From contig CAXXVV010000017.1 of NCBI GenBank assembly GCA_963678305.2, positions 434,001-498,000 on the forward strand: a stretch of DNA of 64,000 nucleotides. The letters run 5' to 3'. Shown piece after piece: positions 8,530 to 17,483 of this stretch. Position 1 is the first letter of the stretch. Each line of letters starts with the position of its first letter. The notes below the pieces were generated by a model that was given only the letters and a program-made list of their open reading frames with translations, was not told where the DNA came from and did no database searches. The position numbers and the translations under genes were made by a program. Origin of the DNA: G963676655 sp963678305 (lineage in GTDB: Bacteria; Verrucomicrobiota; Lentisphaeria; Victivallales; Victivallaceae).

Positions 8530-9707
8530 TATTTTATCTCCTCATCAGTAAGGTAACAAGCCGGATCTTGAGCCCACATGTCATTGGAAGCCGCTTGCGC
8601 ACGTGCTCTTAAGTTTCCATTACAAATTGCAAGCCAGCGACATGATCTACAACGCCCTTTCAGGTATTCTTTTCGCCGCCGCAACAGTGAAAGCACAGGA
8701 TGACTTGCATCCGACCAAATACCGCTAAAGGGCCGTTCTCGAACATTACCCAACGGGCAATTACGCCAGAATTGGTCAGGATAAACCGTACCATCCCAGC
8801 TGACGCAACCAATGGCCAGTCCGGAACCGTTGCCGCCATTCATTTGCAGAAGATCCAATACTTTTGCAGCATGCTCCGGATCTTCTTCTTTTAATCTTAA
8901 ATAGAGATAGGGGCCATCACAATGATTATCCACAGTAAGTACTTCCACTGGATTGCCGGAATCGTGCAAGGTCCTGGTTCTGTCCATAATCAGGTTTATG
9001 GCAGCTCTGGCTTCCGCATGGCTGAGATCATCTCCGGCAAGACTGTTTCCACGACCGGAATAAACAAGATGATAGAAGCATACCCGCGGAATATTTTCCG
9101 ATTCAAGCAAATCAAATATTGAATCAATATCATTAACGGTATGCCTGCTTATGGTAAACCTTAAACCAACTTTCACCCCGGCCGCCCGGGCAAAACGGAT
9201 TCCCTGCAGCGCGTCGTTAAAAGCTCCGGCTTTCCCACGGAAGCGGTCATTTGTGTCTCCTACCCCATCCAGGCTGACACCAATGTATGAGAGTCCAATT
9301 TCTTTGAAACGCGCAGCTTTTTCAGCTGTGATCAAGGTTCCGTTGGTAGATATTACCGCCCGCATTCCTTTAAATCTTGCACGTTCCACAAGTTCAAAAA
9401 TATCAGGCCGCATTAGTGGTTCACCTCCGGAAAAAAGAATTACCGGGACTCCGAAATCCGCGAGGTCGTCAATCAACGCAAAACCTTCCTCGGTACTTAA
9501 TTCACCTTCATAGTTTTGATCCGCTGAATTCGAATAGCAGTGACGGCAACGCAGGTTGCAACGCCTGCTGACATTCCATACCACCACCGGTTTTCTGTCT
9601 TCAGAAAACTGCAGCAGGTGTGACGGAAGTTTGGACGAATGGCGTGAATAACGCAAAACATCGGAAGGTTCGACCGTTCCGCAATATAATTTAGATATTC
9701 CAATCAT
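8529..9707 (-). CDS. ahbC: Radical SAM 12,18-didecarboxysiroheme deacetylase AhbC
   Basis: 392-residue radical SAM/SPASM enzyme. The N terminus MIGISKLYCGTVEPSD and the KLPSHLLQFSEDRKPVVVWN stretch are characteristic of AhbC. The SAM cluster ligands are Cys50, Cys54 and Cys57, with SGGEPLMRPD following. The C-terminal SPASM region contains GRCRSCRWLAICNGN and a late Cys. It removes the two acetate side chains from didecarboxysiroheme to form Fe-coproporphyrin III. GGAGA stands 9 nt before the ATG and only two bases after the T-run of the katG terminator, so expression may depend on read-through or a promoter inside that hairpin region. It is the first gene of the ahbC-ahbD-ahbAB run. Confidence 0.9.
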   Translation of the reverse strand: MIGISKLYCGTVEPSDVLRYSRHSSKLPSHLLQFSEDRKPVVVWNVSRRCNLRCRHCYSNSADQNYEGELSTEEGFALIDDLADFGVPVILFSGGEPLMRPDIFELVERARFKGMRAVISTNGTLITAEKAARFKEIGLSYIGVSLDGVGDTNDRFRGKAGAFNDALQGIRFARAAGVKVGLRFTISRHTVNDIDSIFDLLESENIPRVCFYHLVYSGRGNSLAGDDLSHAEARAAINLIMDRTRTLHDSGNPVEVLTVDNHCDGPYLYLRLKEEDPEHAAKVLDLLQMNGGNGSGLAIGCVSWDGTVYPDQFWRNCPLGNVRERPFSGIWSDASHPVLSLLRRRKEYLKGRCRSCRWLAICNGNLRARAQAASNDMWAQDPACYLTDEEIK

Positions 9708-9720
9708 GGAATCATTTCTC

Positions 9721-9759
9721 CAAAAACAGGAAAGTCCGATACTGGAACCGGACTTTCCT
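9721..9759 (-). terminator. Terminator or attenuator between katG and ahbC
   Basis: Perfect 11-bp stem AGGAAAGTCCG/CGGACTTTCCT (9728-9738 and 9749-9759) with a 10-nt loop. Read on the minus strand it is followed by G and five T, immediately before the ahbC ribosome binding site. Confidence 0.85.
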
Positions 9760-9776
9760 TTGTATCAATTCATGAA

Positions 9777-11984
9777 TCAGGCCAGATCAAAACGATCAGC
9801 ATTCATTACTTTTACCCAGGCCGCTACAAAATCTTTCACAAATTTATCTGAAGCATCATCCTGAGCATAAATCTCAGCAATAGCTCTTAATTGTGAATTA
9901 GCTCCGAAGATAAGATCAACACGGCTGGCTGTCCATTTCTTTTCACCGGTGACACGGTCAAATCCTTCAAACAGCTCTCTCTCGTCAGAAAGTGGCTTCC
10001 ACTCTGTTCCCATATCAATCAGGTTTACAAAGAAATCATTAGTTAGTACTTCCGGCCTGTCTGTCAGAACTCCGTGTTGAGACTGATCAGCATTTGTATT
10101 AAGCACCCGCATACCACCAAGCAGAACCGTCATTTCCGGAGCAGTAAGTGTCAGTAGCTGGGCACGCTCAACCAATAAATGCTCCGCGCCTATAACGGAT
10201 TTCCTTTTCAGATAATTCCGGAAACCGTCAAATATCGGTTCCAACACCTCAAACGAAGCGGCATCAGTCTGTTCAGGAGAAGCATCCATTCTGCCTGGAG
10301 TGAAAGGAACCGTTATGTTTTTGCCAGCTGTTTTCGCAGCCTGCTCGATAGCCGCACAACCTCCCAATACAACAAGATCGGCAAGGGATACTTTTTTGCC
10401 GTCGGATTGCGAATCGTTAAACTCAGCCTGTATATTTTCAAGTTTGGCAAGTACTTCCGCCAGTTGTTCAGGTTGATTTACGGACCAATCCTTCTGAGGC
10501 GCAAGTCTAATACGCGCGCCGTTGACTCCACCACGTTTGTCTGAGCCGCGAAAAGTCGCGGCGGCGCCCCAGGCAGTTGAGACAAGTTGAGAGATAGACA
10601 TGCCTGCGGCCAATATTTTTTCTTTAAGGGCCGCAACATCGTCTTCATTAATCAACTCATGATCAACTGGCGGAATCGGATCCTGCCAGATCAGATCTTC
10701 GTCAGGAACATCAGGGCCAAGATAGCGGACACGCGGCCCCATATCACGATGGGTGAGCTTAAACCAGGCTCTGGCAAAAGCGTCTCTAAACTCATCCGGA
10801 TGTTCCATATAATGTCGTGCGATTCTCGCAAAATCCGGATCGAAGCGAAGTGACATATCCGCAGTAGTCATCATTGGACGGTATTTTTTAGAAGCATCAT
10901 GAGCCCCGACGATCATATCTTCATCATCAACATCCTTTGCAAGCCACTGGTTGGCACCGGCTGGACTTTTAACCAATTCCCACTCGTATTTGAAAAGCAC
11001 TTTAAAATAGCCCATATCCCATTTCGTCGGATTAGGTTTCCAGGCGCCTTCAATTCCACTGGTTATAGTATCATCGCCCTTTCCGCTGCGAAGATCATTT
11101 TTCCAGCCGAGCCCCTGATTTTCCAAAGGTGCGGCTTCCGGCTCCGGACCAAGGTGAGTAATTTTACCGGCGCCATGACATTTTCCAAAAGTATGTCCAC
11201 CGGCAACAAGAGCCACTGTTTCCTCATCATCCATGGCCATACGGGCAAATGTTTCCCGAACATCAATTCCGGATAAGACCGGATCGGGATTTCCATTCGG
11301 GCCTTCCGGGTTCACGTAAATCAACCCCATCTGAACCGCCGCCAGAGGATTGTCAAGATCACGTTCGCCTTTATAACGAGTATCGCCAAGCCATTCTTTT
11401 TCATTTCCCCAGTTAATGTCTTCTTCCGGCTCGTAAATATCCACCCTGCCTCCGGCAAAACCGAAAATTTTAACTCCCATTGACTCAAGCGCGCAGGTAC
11501 CGGTAAGTACTATTAAATCAGCCCAGGAAAGTTTATTTCCATACTTTTTCTTAATTGGCCATAACAGGCGACGGGCTTTATCAAGACTGACATTGTCCGG
11601 CCAGCTGTTAAGCGGGGCCAGACGTTGGTTTCCAGTCCCGGCGCCGCCTCGTCCATCCCCCATACGATACGTACCGGCACTATGCCATGCCATGCGAATA
11701 AATAATGGACCATAATGTCCATAATCGGCAGGCCACCAGTCCTGGGAATCTGTCATCAGGGCATATATATCTTTTTTTACCGATTCCAAATCGAGTTTTT
11801 TAAATTCTTCAGCATAATTAAAATCTTCCCCCAATGGATTTGATTTAGAAGTATGCTGATGTAAAATGCCTAAATTTAACTGATTCGGCCACCAATCTTT
11901 ATTCGATGTTCCATGATTTGTAACTGGTTCTGCAGCTTTCACTGTGGCTCCGGTTACGGGGCATCTTCTTACTTCATTACTCAT
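9777..11984 (-). CDS. katG: Bifunctional catalase-peroxidase KatG
   Basis: 735-residue class I heme peroxidase of full length with both halves. The distal active site is Arg97-Met-Ala-Trp100-His101. The Met-Tyr-Trp covalent adduct can be assigned to Trp100, Tyr223 and Met249, and the proximal haem ligand is His264 in GGHTFGKCHG. The enzyme destroys hydrogen peroxide and has peroxidase activity. There is no signal peptide, so it is cytoplasmic. AGGAGG lies just upstream of the ATG. It sits directly before the siroheme-dependent heme genes on the same strand, which suggests coordinated supply of heme to an oxygen-defence enzyme in an anaerobe or microaerophile. Confidence 0.97.
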   Translation of the reverse strand: MSNEVRRCPVTGATVKAAEPVTNHGTSNKDWWPNQLNLGILHQHTSKSNPLGEDFNYAEEFKKLDLESVKKDIYALMTDSQDWWPADYGHYGPLFIRMAWHSAGTYRMGDGRGGAGTGNQRLAPLNSWPDNVSLDKARRLLWPIKKKYGNKLSWADLIVLTGTCALESMGVKIFGFAGGRVDIYEPEEDINWGNEKEWLGDTRYKGERDLDNPLAAVQMGLIYVNPEGPNGNPDPVLSGIDVRETFARMAMDDEETVALVAGGHTFGKCHGAGKITHLGPEPEAAPLENQGLGWKNDLRSGKGDDTITSGIEGAWKPNPTKWDMGYFKVLFKYEWELVKSPAGANQWLAKDVDDEDMIVGAHDASKKYRPMMTTADMSLRFDPDFARIARHYMEHPDEFRDAFARAWFKLTHRDMGPRVRYLGPDVPDEDLIWQDPIPPVDHELINEDDVAALKEKILAAGMSISQLVSTAWGAAATFRGSDKRGGVNGARIRLAPQKDWSVNQPEQLAEVLAKLENIQAEFNDSQSDGKKVSLADLVVLGGCAAIEQAAKTAGKNITVPFTPGRMDASPEQTDAASFEVLEPIFDGFRNYLKRKSVIGAEHLLVERAQLLTLTAPEMTVLLGGMRVLNTNADQSQHGVLTDRPEVLTNDFFVNLIDMGTEWKPLSDERELFEGFDRVTGEKKWTASRVDLIFGANSQLRAIAEIYAQDDASDKFVKDFVAAWVKVMNADRFDLA

Positions 11985-12426
11985 TACAGGACCTCCTTTA
12001 TTCCCGGGAATTAGTATAATTTAAATTTAGAATTCACTATGGCTGTTAACCTGAATTAGTAAAAAAACTAAATAAAAACCGACACAAGACTTTTCAAACC
12101 TGTTGACTTAATTGCACTAAGGCTACAATACCCTTAATAAACAAACCGCACAACCAGGTAAGCTTATAGTAAAATACAGGGTAGTAACAAAGAATTCAAT
12201 AGCATCAGCGGTATTTCTTAAGAATGTCTGCCGGAAATAGACGACATGCAAAATGACACCCCCCAAAAAAAACAATATTGCACACCGAGACATTTTTCGG
12301 CAAAAAAACATATGGCGCGTATCGGATAAAAACGCGATCAATAAAATTCGACCGATGATTTCCGTCACTTTTCAGGGACTCCAGTCTTTATATGTCAGGC
12401 GAGCCGAATCCGTAACCCGAAGGTTT
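11985..12426. other. Gene-free interval upstream of katG
   Basis: It holds the katG leader, with AGGAGG at the start codon and a TATACT-like -10 but no convincing -35. On the plus strand there is TTGACT (12103) with TACAAT after only 15 nt and no gene behind it. An 81-codon minus-strand frame (12123-12368, GTG start) is hydrophobic but has no family features, and I do not count it as a gene. Confidence 0.4.
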
Positions 12427-13914
12427 TCATAATCCGATTTTCCCGAATTTGCCGGCCAATGCTTTGATTTCGGCGTAAAAGGTTTGATATTGCGCGAATT
12501 TGCGCTGATAGATCGCAGCCCGGGCCGGGTCCGGAACGACTATGTTTCCCGGGCGGCGTTCCCGGCGCACCAGATCGGCAACCGGGATTCCGGTATCGGC
12601 GCTCTGCGCCAGGCAGGCAACCCCGAAACAACCGGCTTCACCGACTTCGATAGTCTCGATCGGTTTGTTCAGGACGTCGGCCTTGAGTTGGACCAGTTGC
12701 CGCAGTCGCGAACCGCCGCCGGTGGCGATCAGACGTTCTATATGCACCCCGGAATTTTCCAGCAGCGCCAGATTGAGTTTCATTTCCAGGGCGACGCCCT
12801 CCAGCAGTGACTTGAGCAGTTCACCGCGCGAAGTCGACAGTCGCCACCCCATAACCGCGCCCGGCGTCACCGGGTCGAAATACGGCGTTCCCGACGGCGT
12901 GAAATAAGGCAGCACCAGCAAACCGGAAGGCGACTCAGGCAGTTCCGCCGCTAACATGTCGTAACCGGTTTCGGTCGCAAAGTTCTCCTTGAAATACTGC
13001 AGCAGATTACTGCCGGTCAGGCTGTAGGCAACCGACGTGTATGTTTTCGGCAAACTGTAATCGTAACAGCACAGATTATTGCGGCGCAGTTCGTCGCTCA
13101 ACGTAAGTTGCGAGATGACCGGACACAGACACTCCACCGACCCCGCCGCGTACATTGCGGTTCCGGGTTCGATGACCCCGGCGCCCAGCGCCCCGATGGT
13201 TTGATCGTGTCCTCCGGTGACTACTTTGCCCCCGCGCGGTAATCCGAGTTCGGCGGCGACCCGGTCCGGGATGATCCCGGCGATACTCCCGCTCGGCAGC
13301 GGCCGGGCCAGACGCCGCGCGTCAAGTTCCAGAGCCGCGAGGATATCCGGGTGCCAGACGTGATTTTCCACATCGAAGAGCATCGTCCGGCCAGCCAGCG
13401 GCCAGCCCATAGCCGGCTCGATTCCCAGCCGCAAATGCAGCAAATCCTCGAAACAGAGGAAACGGTCGCTGTTGCTCCAGATCTCCGGCCGGTGCGTTTT
13501 CAGCCAGAGCAGTTTGAAGAGCGAAAACAGCGGAGACGGGGTATGTCCGGTAATCCGGTAGAGTCGTTCCACGTCGAAAGCCTCAACAAACGGGTCGATC
13601 AGCCTGACCGCCCGACTGTCGGACGACACCATCGCGTTATCGAGGTATTCGCCGTTCGCGCCGACCGGGGTGAATGCCTCGCCCTGACTCGATATTGCGA
13701 GTGCCGTGACTGGGTCTGATTTGACCGCTCGCGCCGTTTCTGCGATAACTTCGCAACAGGCGTCAATCACGCCGCGCGAATCGAGTTCCGCGCGTCCCGG
13801 CGCGGGATGCAGTAGTGGATAAGTCCGGTGCGCGCTGCTCAAGGTTTGGCCGGAACAGTCGAAGACCACCGCTTTGCAGCCGCTGGTACCGATATCTATG
13901 CCCAGGTAACTCAT
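12427..13914 (-). CDS. FGGY-family carbohydrate kinase (xylulokinase-like)
   Basis: 495-residue sugar kinase of the hexokinase-actin fold. The N-terminal phosphate loop is GIDIGTSGCKAV (Asp7, Thr10-Gly12). The putative catalytic base is Asp237 in GGHDQTIGALGAG, and the second phosphate motif is ATGGGSRLRQLVQLKADV near residue 400. It should phosphorylate the ketose made by the isomerase encoded 3 bp upstream, giving the substrate for the class II aldolase at the head of the operon. The sequence is closest in pattern to xylulokinases, but the substrate cannot be read from sequence. The gene is visibly richer in G+C than katG next to it. Confidence 0.85.
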   Translation of the reverse strand: MSYLGIDIGTSGCKAVVFDCSGQTLSSAHRTYPLLHPAPGRAELDSRGVIDACCEVIAETARAVKSDPVTALAISSQGEAFTPVGANGEYLDNAMVSSDSRAVRLIDPFVEAFDVERLYRITGHTPSPLFSLFKLLWLKTHRPEIWSNSDRFLCFEDLLHLRLGIEPAMGWPLAGRTMLFDVENHVWHPDILAALELDARRLARPLPSGSIAGIIPDRVAAELGLPRGGKVVTGGHDQTIGALGAGVIEPGTAMYAAGSVECLCPVISQLTLSDELRRNNLCCYDYSLPKTYTSVAYSLTGSNLLQYFKENFATETGYDMLAAELPESPSGLLVLPYFTPSGTPYFDPVTPGAVMGWRLSTSRGELLKSLLEGVALEMKLNLALLENSGVHIERLIATGGGSRLRQLVQLKADVLNKPIETIEVGEAGCFGVACLAQSADTGIPVADLVRRERRPGNIVVPDPARAAIYQRKFAQYQTFYAEIKALAGKFGKIGL

Positions 13915-13917
13915 GAT

Positions 13918-15330
13918 TTACAGTTCCGTTTCAGTGTAACCGAGATAGCGATTGAAAGCCTCCCGAACGGCCCGTTTCCAACGGCCGGGAGAGACTCCGA
14001 CGTGATGGCGGTATCCGGCATAGCCGAGCCGGTTGATTTTGCGCTGAAGCCCCGGAATCTCCGCCACTCCGGCGCAGCCGAAGAATTCCGGCGGGATCGA
14101 ATCGACAGTAAACTCGCCGCTGCCCACGTAATAGCGCAGTTGACCATTAAGCGTGGTGGTCGAGGCAAAAGAGAACTCCATTGGCCTGATCCGGCCGATG
14201 TTGCAGCCGTAGGCGCAGCCGTCACCAAGGACTTTGGCGAACATCGGATGGTCGATCACTTTACCTTTGGCGGTCATTAGCGACTGCGGCACCGGGCCGC
14301 AGTGGAACAGGATACATTTGTCCGGATCTTCGCCGTAATTGTTGTTCCAATCCAGACAGGTCGCCGGTTCCTGGGAGGCCAGCTGCAGCGCGTACATCGC
14401 CACCGCGTTACCGATATCCAGTTCGCAGGCCGCCGGGAAGCCCCTGTCGTTGAGTTCGCTCAACACGACGCAAGGGGAGATGTTCAACGTCTGTTCCAGG
14501 TCGAACCAGCAGCGCAGCCCCATAGCGTCAAGTTGATATGCTTCTATCATCCGGTCCAGCGCCAGCGAGAGCCGGGACAGCGTGGTCAGTTTATCGGCCG
14601 GGACCTCCGAACAGTCAGTGTAGTTTTTGAAACGTTCGATTTTTGCCGCCAAATCCGGGTCGGCGTCGGATATTTTATTCATTTCCAACAACAGATCGGA
14701 GTTGTCGAAAACCTCCACGGTGATGCCGTATTTCTGCAGGGTTGTCTCATCGAAACGGATGGTCTTGAACGCGGTCGGACGCGCCCCGATCGCGCCGATC
14801 CGGCAGCGTTTCATGCCGCCGACGATCCGGCAGACCGCGGCGAATTCGCGCATCTGCCCCGCGAATTCGTCCGAAGACGGCGACAGCGTATGCGGCTCCC
14901 AGGCGGTAAACGGGATCTTGTACTGGCTGAACACGTCCATGATCGACAGTTTGCCGCAAAAGGCATCGCGCCGGGAGGCAAAATCCATTTTGTCCAGTTC
15001 GTCGGGATAGGCCAGGATGTAGATCGGCACGCCGCAGTCGCGCAACGCCTCGGCCGCGCCGTTTTCGTCGCCGAAATTCGGCAGACACAAGATCACCCCC
15101 TGATATTTGCCCCGGTGGTTTGCCAGAAATTCGGCGTAGACGCGGCCTTCGGCCGAGGTTTCGACCGCGCCGTAACGGGTGGCGTCCTCCGGCAGACAAA
15201 TTGACTTGATCCCAAGGGCGTCGAGTCGGGCAGTCAGTTCCCGGCGGGCGGACGCGATCAGGCTTTCCGGAAAAAAGCCGCGATTGCCGAAGTACAGCGC
15301 GAAAGTGGTTTGAGTTTGAGCGGACATCAT
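13918..15330 (-). CDS. L-fucose/L-arabinose isomerase-family protein (COG2407 type)
   Basis: 470-residue aldose-ketose isomerase-like protein, shorter than true FucI (about 590). Metal and catalytic residues typical of the fold are visible: Glu303 in CELD, Asp327 in CLDWNNN and His343 in FHCGPVP. The N-terminal half is the two-domain Rossmann-like part seen in this family. It probably interconverts an aldose such as fucose, D-arabinose or a related deoxysugar and its ketose; which one is unknown. The ATG overlaps the aldolase stop (ATGA) and the kinase begins 3 bp after its stop, so all three are translationally linked. A long antisense open frame inside it is a by-product of the G+C-rich codons. 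Confidence 0.8.
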   Translation of the reverse strand: MMSAQTQTTFALYFGNRGFFPESLIASARRELTARLDALGIKSICLPEDATRYGAVETSAEGRVYAEFLANHRGKYQGVILCLPNFGDENGAAEALRDCGVPIYILAYPDELDKMDFASRRDAFCGKLSIMDVFSQYKIPFTAWEPHTLSPSSDEFAGQMREFAAVCRIVGGMKRCRIGAIGARPTAFKTIRFDETTLQKYGITVEVFDNSDLLLEMNKISDADPDLAAKIERFKNYTDCSEVPADKLTTLSRLSLALDRMIEAYQLDAMGLRCWFDLEQTLNISPCVVLSELNDRGFPAACELDIGNAVAMYALQLASQEPATCLDWNNNYGEDPDKCILFHCGPVPQSLMTAKGKVIDHPMFAKVLGDGCAYGCNIGRIRPMEFSFASTTTLNGQLRYYVGSGEFTVDSIPPEFFGCAGVAEIPGLQRKINRLGYAGYRHHVGVSPGRWKRAVREAFNRYLGYTETEL

Positions 15331-16250
15331 TTCACCTCATTATTAGATTTAAGCAAAGTTTCAGCGGAATTTTCAATATTCAGTTCATAACGCAGCAACT
15401 TGATCATCGTCTGGTAGACCGCCTCCTGCGCCAGCTCCACGCCCTGCGGCAACAGTCTTTCATAAGGCTGACGGATCGCGGTGGCGACGTTGATCTTGGC
15501 GATCCCGAGTTTGACGCCCTGCCGGACATATTCCGGCGCGATCCCGGTGCCGCCGTGCAGGACCAGCGGCACTTGCGCCGCGTCGTTCAGTTGAGCAAGA
15601 TGCTCCAGATCGATCCGGGCGCGCGGCTTCTCCTTCTGTTTTCCGGCGGTGGAAATCGCCCCGTGAATATTGCCGATCGCCACCGACAGCCAGTCGCAGC
15701 CGGATTCTTCGATAAAGCGTTTGGCCTCGTCAGGTGAAGTAAAACCTTTTTTACTGGCAAAAAGTTGCTCATAAGGAGGTAAAGGTCCGGCTTCGTGTCC
15801 CAGCACAGCTCCAAGTTCAGCTTCCACTGGCACGCCGTATTCATGCGCCAGTTTCGCGATGGCTTTGGTCGCGGCGATGTTGTCCGCCAATGACAGTCTT
15901 GATCCGTCGATCATGACCGACTCGTACCCGTGTTCCAGTGCCTCGGTGATGATCGCCATGTAGTCGACCTGAAGATTATCCTCGTCGATCACCGGGACAT
16001 GGTCCAGATGCAGCCGGGTATGGTTTTCGTCTCTGACCTTGACATACTCGTCCCGGATCACCCGAAGACTGCCCGATTCGAACTTCTCCCATTCCAGCCT
16101 GGCGACCATGATCAGCCCGACGCTGTTGCAGTCGCGCAGAGCGCGGACGACCGGTTCCATCATCGGCAGATAAGGAATGTTGAAGCCCGGCACGACCAGG
16201 CCGGACTTCCAGGCTTTCGCGACAATTTCCCGGGTAGTTGGTTTTGACAT
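15327..16250 (-). CDS. Class II ketose-bisphosphate aldolase-family protein
   Basis: 307 residues from ATG 16250, chosen because AGGAG stands 7 nt before it and the protein then begins at the normal family N terminus; the frame is open for 43 more codons upstream. Zinc ligands of class II aldolases are visible: His81/His84 in RLHLDHVP, Glu143 or Glu145 in PVEAELGAV, His196 in GNIHGAI, and His232 in LHGGTGI, which also binds phosphate. It should cleave a phosphorylated ketose to DHAP and an aldehyde. It is the first gene of the aldolase-isomerase-kinase operon, transcribed away from a PocR-AraC regulator. Fructose-bisphosphate aldolase is less likely in this context than a catabolic aldolase. 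Confidence 0.85.
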   Translation of the reverse strand: MSKPTTREIVAKAWKSGLVVPGFNIPYLPMMEPVVRALRDCNSVGLIMVARLEWEKFESGSLRVIRDEYVKVRDENHTRLHLDHVPVIDEDNLQVDYMAIITEALEHGYESVMIDGSRLSLADNIAATKAIAKLAHEYGVPVEAELGAVLGHEAGPLPPYEQLFASKKGFTSPDEAKRFIEESGCDWLSVAIGNIHGAISTAGKQKEKPRARIDLEHLAQLNDAAQVPLVLHGGTGIAPEYVRQGVKLGIAKINVATAIRQPYERLLPQGVELAQEAVYQTMIKLLRYELNIENSAETLLKSNNEVK

Positions 16251-16372
16251 GATATTCTCCTGATGGTTGATGATTGTTGGTCCTAATGATAACCCGGAAG
16301 AGAGTTTTTTTGAATGGATGAGGATTTTTTTACATGTAAAAGCTGGCAATTTCTGCAATTTAATATAAATTA

Positions 16373-16466
16373 CCGGCAACGTGCCGGTGCGATGAACCGC
16401 GTCAAACTTCAGTCGCTACGCTCCTTACGGACGCGGGAAGCCTGGGAACGCGGACGTCTCGTCCGC
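16373..16466. repeat. Intergenic hairpin elements between aldolase and AraC genes
   Basis: The divergent promoter region contains CCGGCA-ACG-TGCCGG (16373-16387), a 6-bp stem with ACG loop that recurs exactly at 26766-26780. It also contains GCGGACG-TCT-CGTCCGC (16450-16466), a perfect 7-bp stem. The sequence between is G+C-rich and non-coding. It looks like a piece of a dispersed palindromic repeat placed in the intergenic space. Confidence 0.6.
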
Positions 16467-16541
16467 ATCACATCGAGGTTGATTCGCCTTGAGAGATAAA
16501 AACGTGTGATGAAAAATCGTCCATAATGAAGGATTAAAGAA

Positions 16542-17336
16542 ATGCTGAAATATGCGATGCAGACCGGGAAAATGAACGAGATCATGGAACTGCTGTTCCG
16601 GGTTCTCGACCTGCGAATCACCTTTTTCGATTTGCAGGAATGCGAAGTGGACAACTTCAATATCAAGGAAATGTCGCCGTTCTGCCGACTGCATCGTCAG
16701 GACGAGGCATTCGACGCACACTGCGTCAAGTGCGACCGTGAACACTTGAGCATCGCCAAACAGACCGGAGATGTGCATATTTATCATTGCCATGCCGGTT
16801 TACTGGAGGGAATCGTTCCACTTTATGACCGCAAAGGACTCTATCTCGGAGCCATCGTTTTCGGACAGCTTCGCGACCGGGAGAAAAAATATGAACTTCA
16901 GGATAAAGCGGAGGAGCGGTTATTGAAGAAAAACCGTGAGGCGTCGTTTCAGGAAATGTACGATATCGGTGTATTGTTGAAGTATTTGAGCGAATACATC
17001 AGTGAAAACGAGATCATCCGTTACTGCGGCAAACCATGGGCGGAACGGCTCGAGGATTATATCCAGACGCATCTTGCGGAAAAGTTGACACTTTCCAGCC
17101 TGGCCGGCATGATCGGCTGTTCCACCTCGTTTCTGTCGCATAACTTTCCGAATGAATTCGGGATGCCGCTGAAAGAATATATTCGCCGGGAACGCATGAC
17201 CCGCGCCAAAGAGCGCTTATACAGCGGCGCCTCGGTCAAAGAAACCGCTGCCGAACTGGGCTTCTACGACGAATTCCATTTCTCCAAAGAATTCAAAAAA
17301 CAATTCGGACAGCCCCCCAGCCACTTCAAGAACTGA
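16542..17336 (+). CDS. AraC-family regulator with PocR sensor domain
   Basis: 264 residues. The N-terminal half is a PocR-type ligand domain: aromatic and acidic start (RVLDLRITFFD), then Cys34, Cys48, the paired CVKC (Cys61, Cys64) and the signature YHCHAGLLEGIVPLYD around 81-96, followed by GQLRD. The C-terminal half, about 165-264, carries two helix-turn-helix units (LSSLAGMIGCSTSFLSHNF and ETAAELGFYDEFHFSKEFKK). In Salmonella PocR this domain responds to propanediol; in general it binds small hydrocarbon-like ligands. It is divergent from the aldolase-isomerase-kinase operon, so it most likely activates that operon in response to the sugar or a cleavage product. GAAGGA precedes the ATG. 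Confidence 0.85.
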   Translation: MLKYAMQTGKMNEIMELLFRVLDLRITFFDLQECEVDNFNIKEMSPFCRLHRQDEAFDAHCVKCDREHLSIAKQTGDVHIYHCHAGLLEGIVPLYDRKGLYLGAIVFGQLRDREKKYELQDKAEERLLKKNREASFQEMYDIGVLLKYLSEYISENEIIRYCGKPWAERLEDYIQTHLAEKLTLSSLAGMIGCSTSFLSHNFPNEFGMPLKEYIRRERMTRAKERLYSGASVKETAAELGFYDEFHFSKEFKKQFGQPPSHFKN

Positions 17337-17483
17337 TGTTGAGTCATTCCATCTCTAATGTCCAAAATATTTGCAGAAACAAGGCGAGCCGGAAATACGG
17401 ATTCTTTTTCTGATTAATACAGATATCCTTAGCAGTCTTAAGGCTAATTACAACAACCAGGGCAAGGACACAAATGGCGCAAC

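Noticed and set aside
12103..12129. Plus-strand promoter TTGACT...TACAAT near katG
   Set aside because: The spacer is only 15 nt and no plus-strand gene follows. It lacks the TTANAGTNACTNTAA dyad seen in the MerR-type promoters.
12123..12368. An 81-codon hydrophobic frame upstream of katG
   Set aside because: GTG start, weak ribosome binding site, no recognisable family and poor codon pattern; kept only as a note in the intergenic entry.
14302..15204. A 300-codon open frame on the plus strand opposite the isomerase gene
   Set aside because: It is fully antisense to a gene with clear catalytic motifs and coupled neighbours. Its composition (Arg, Gly, Val, Gln-rich) is what G+C-rich codons give on the other strand.
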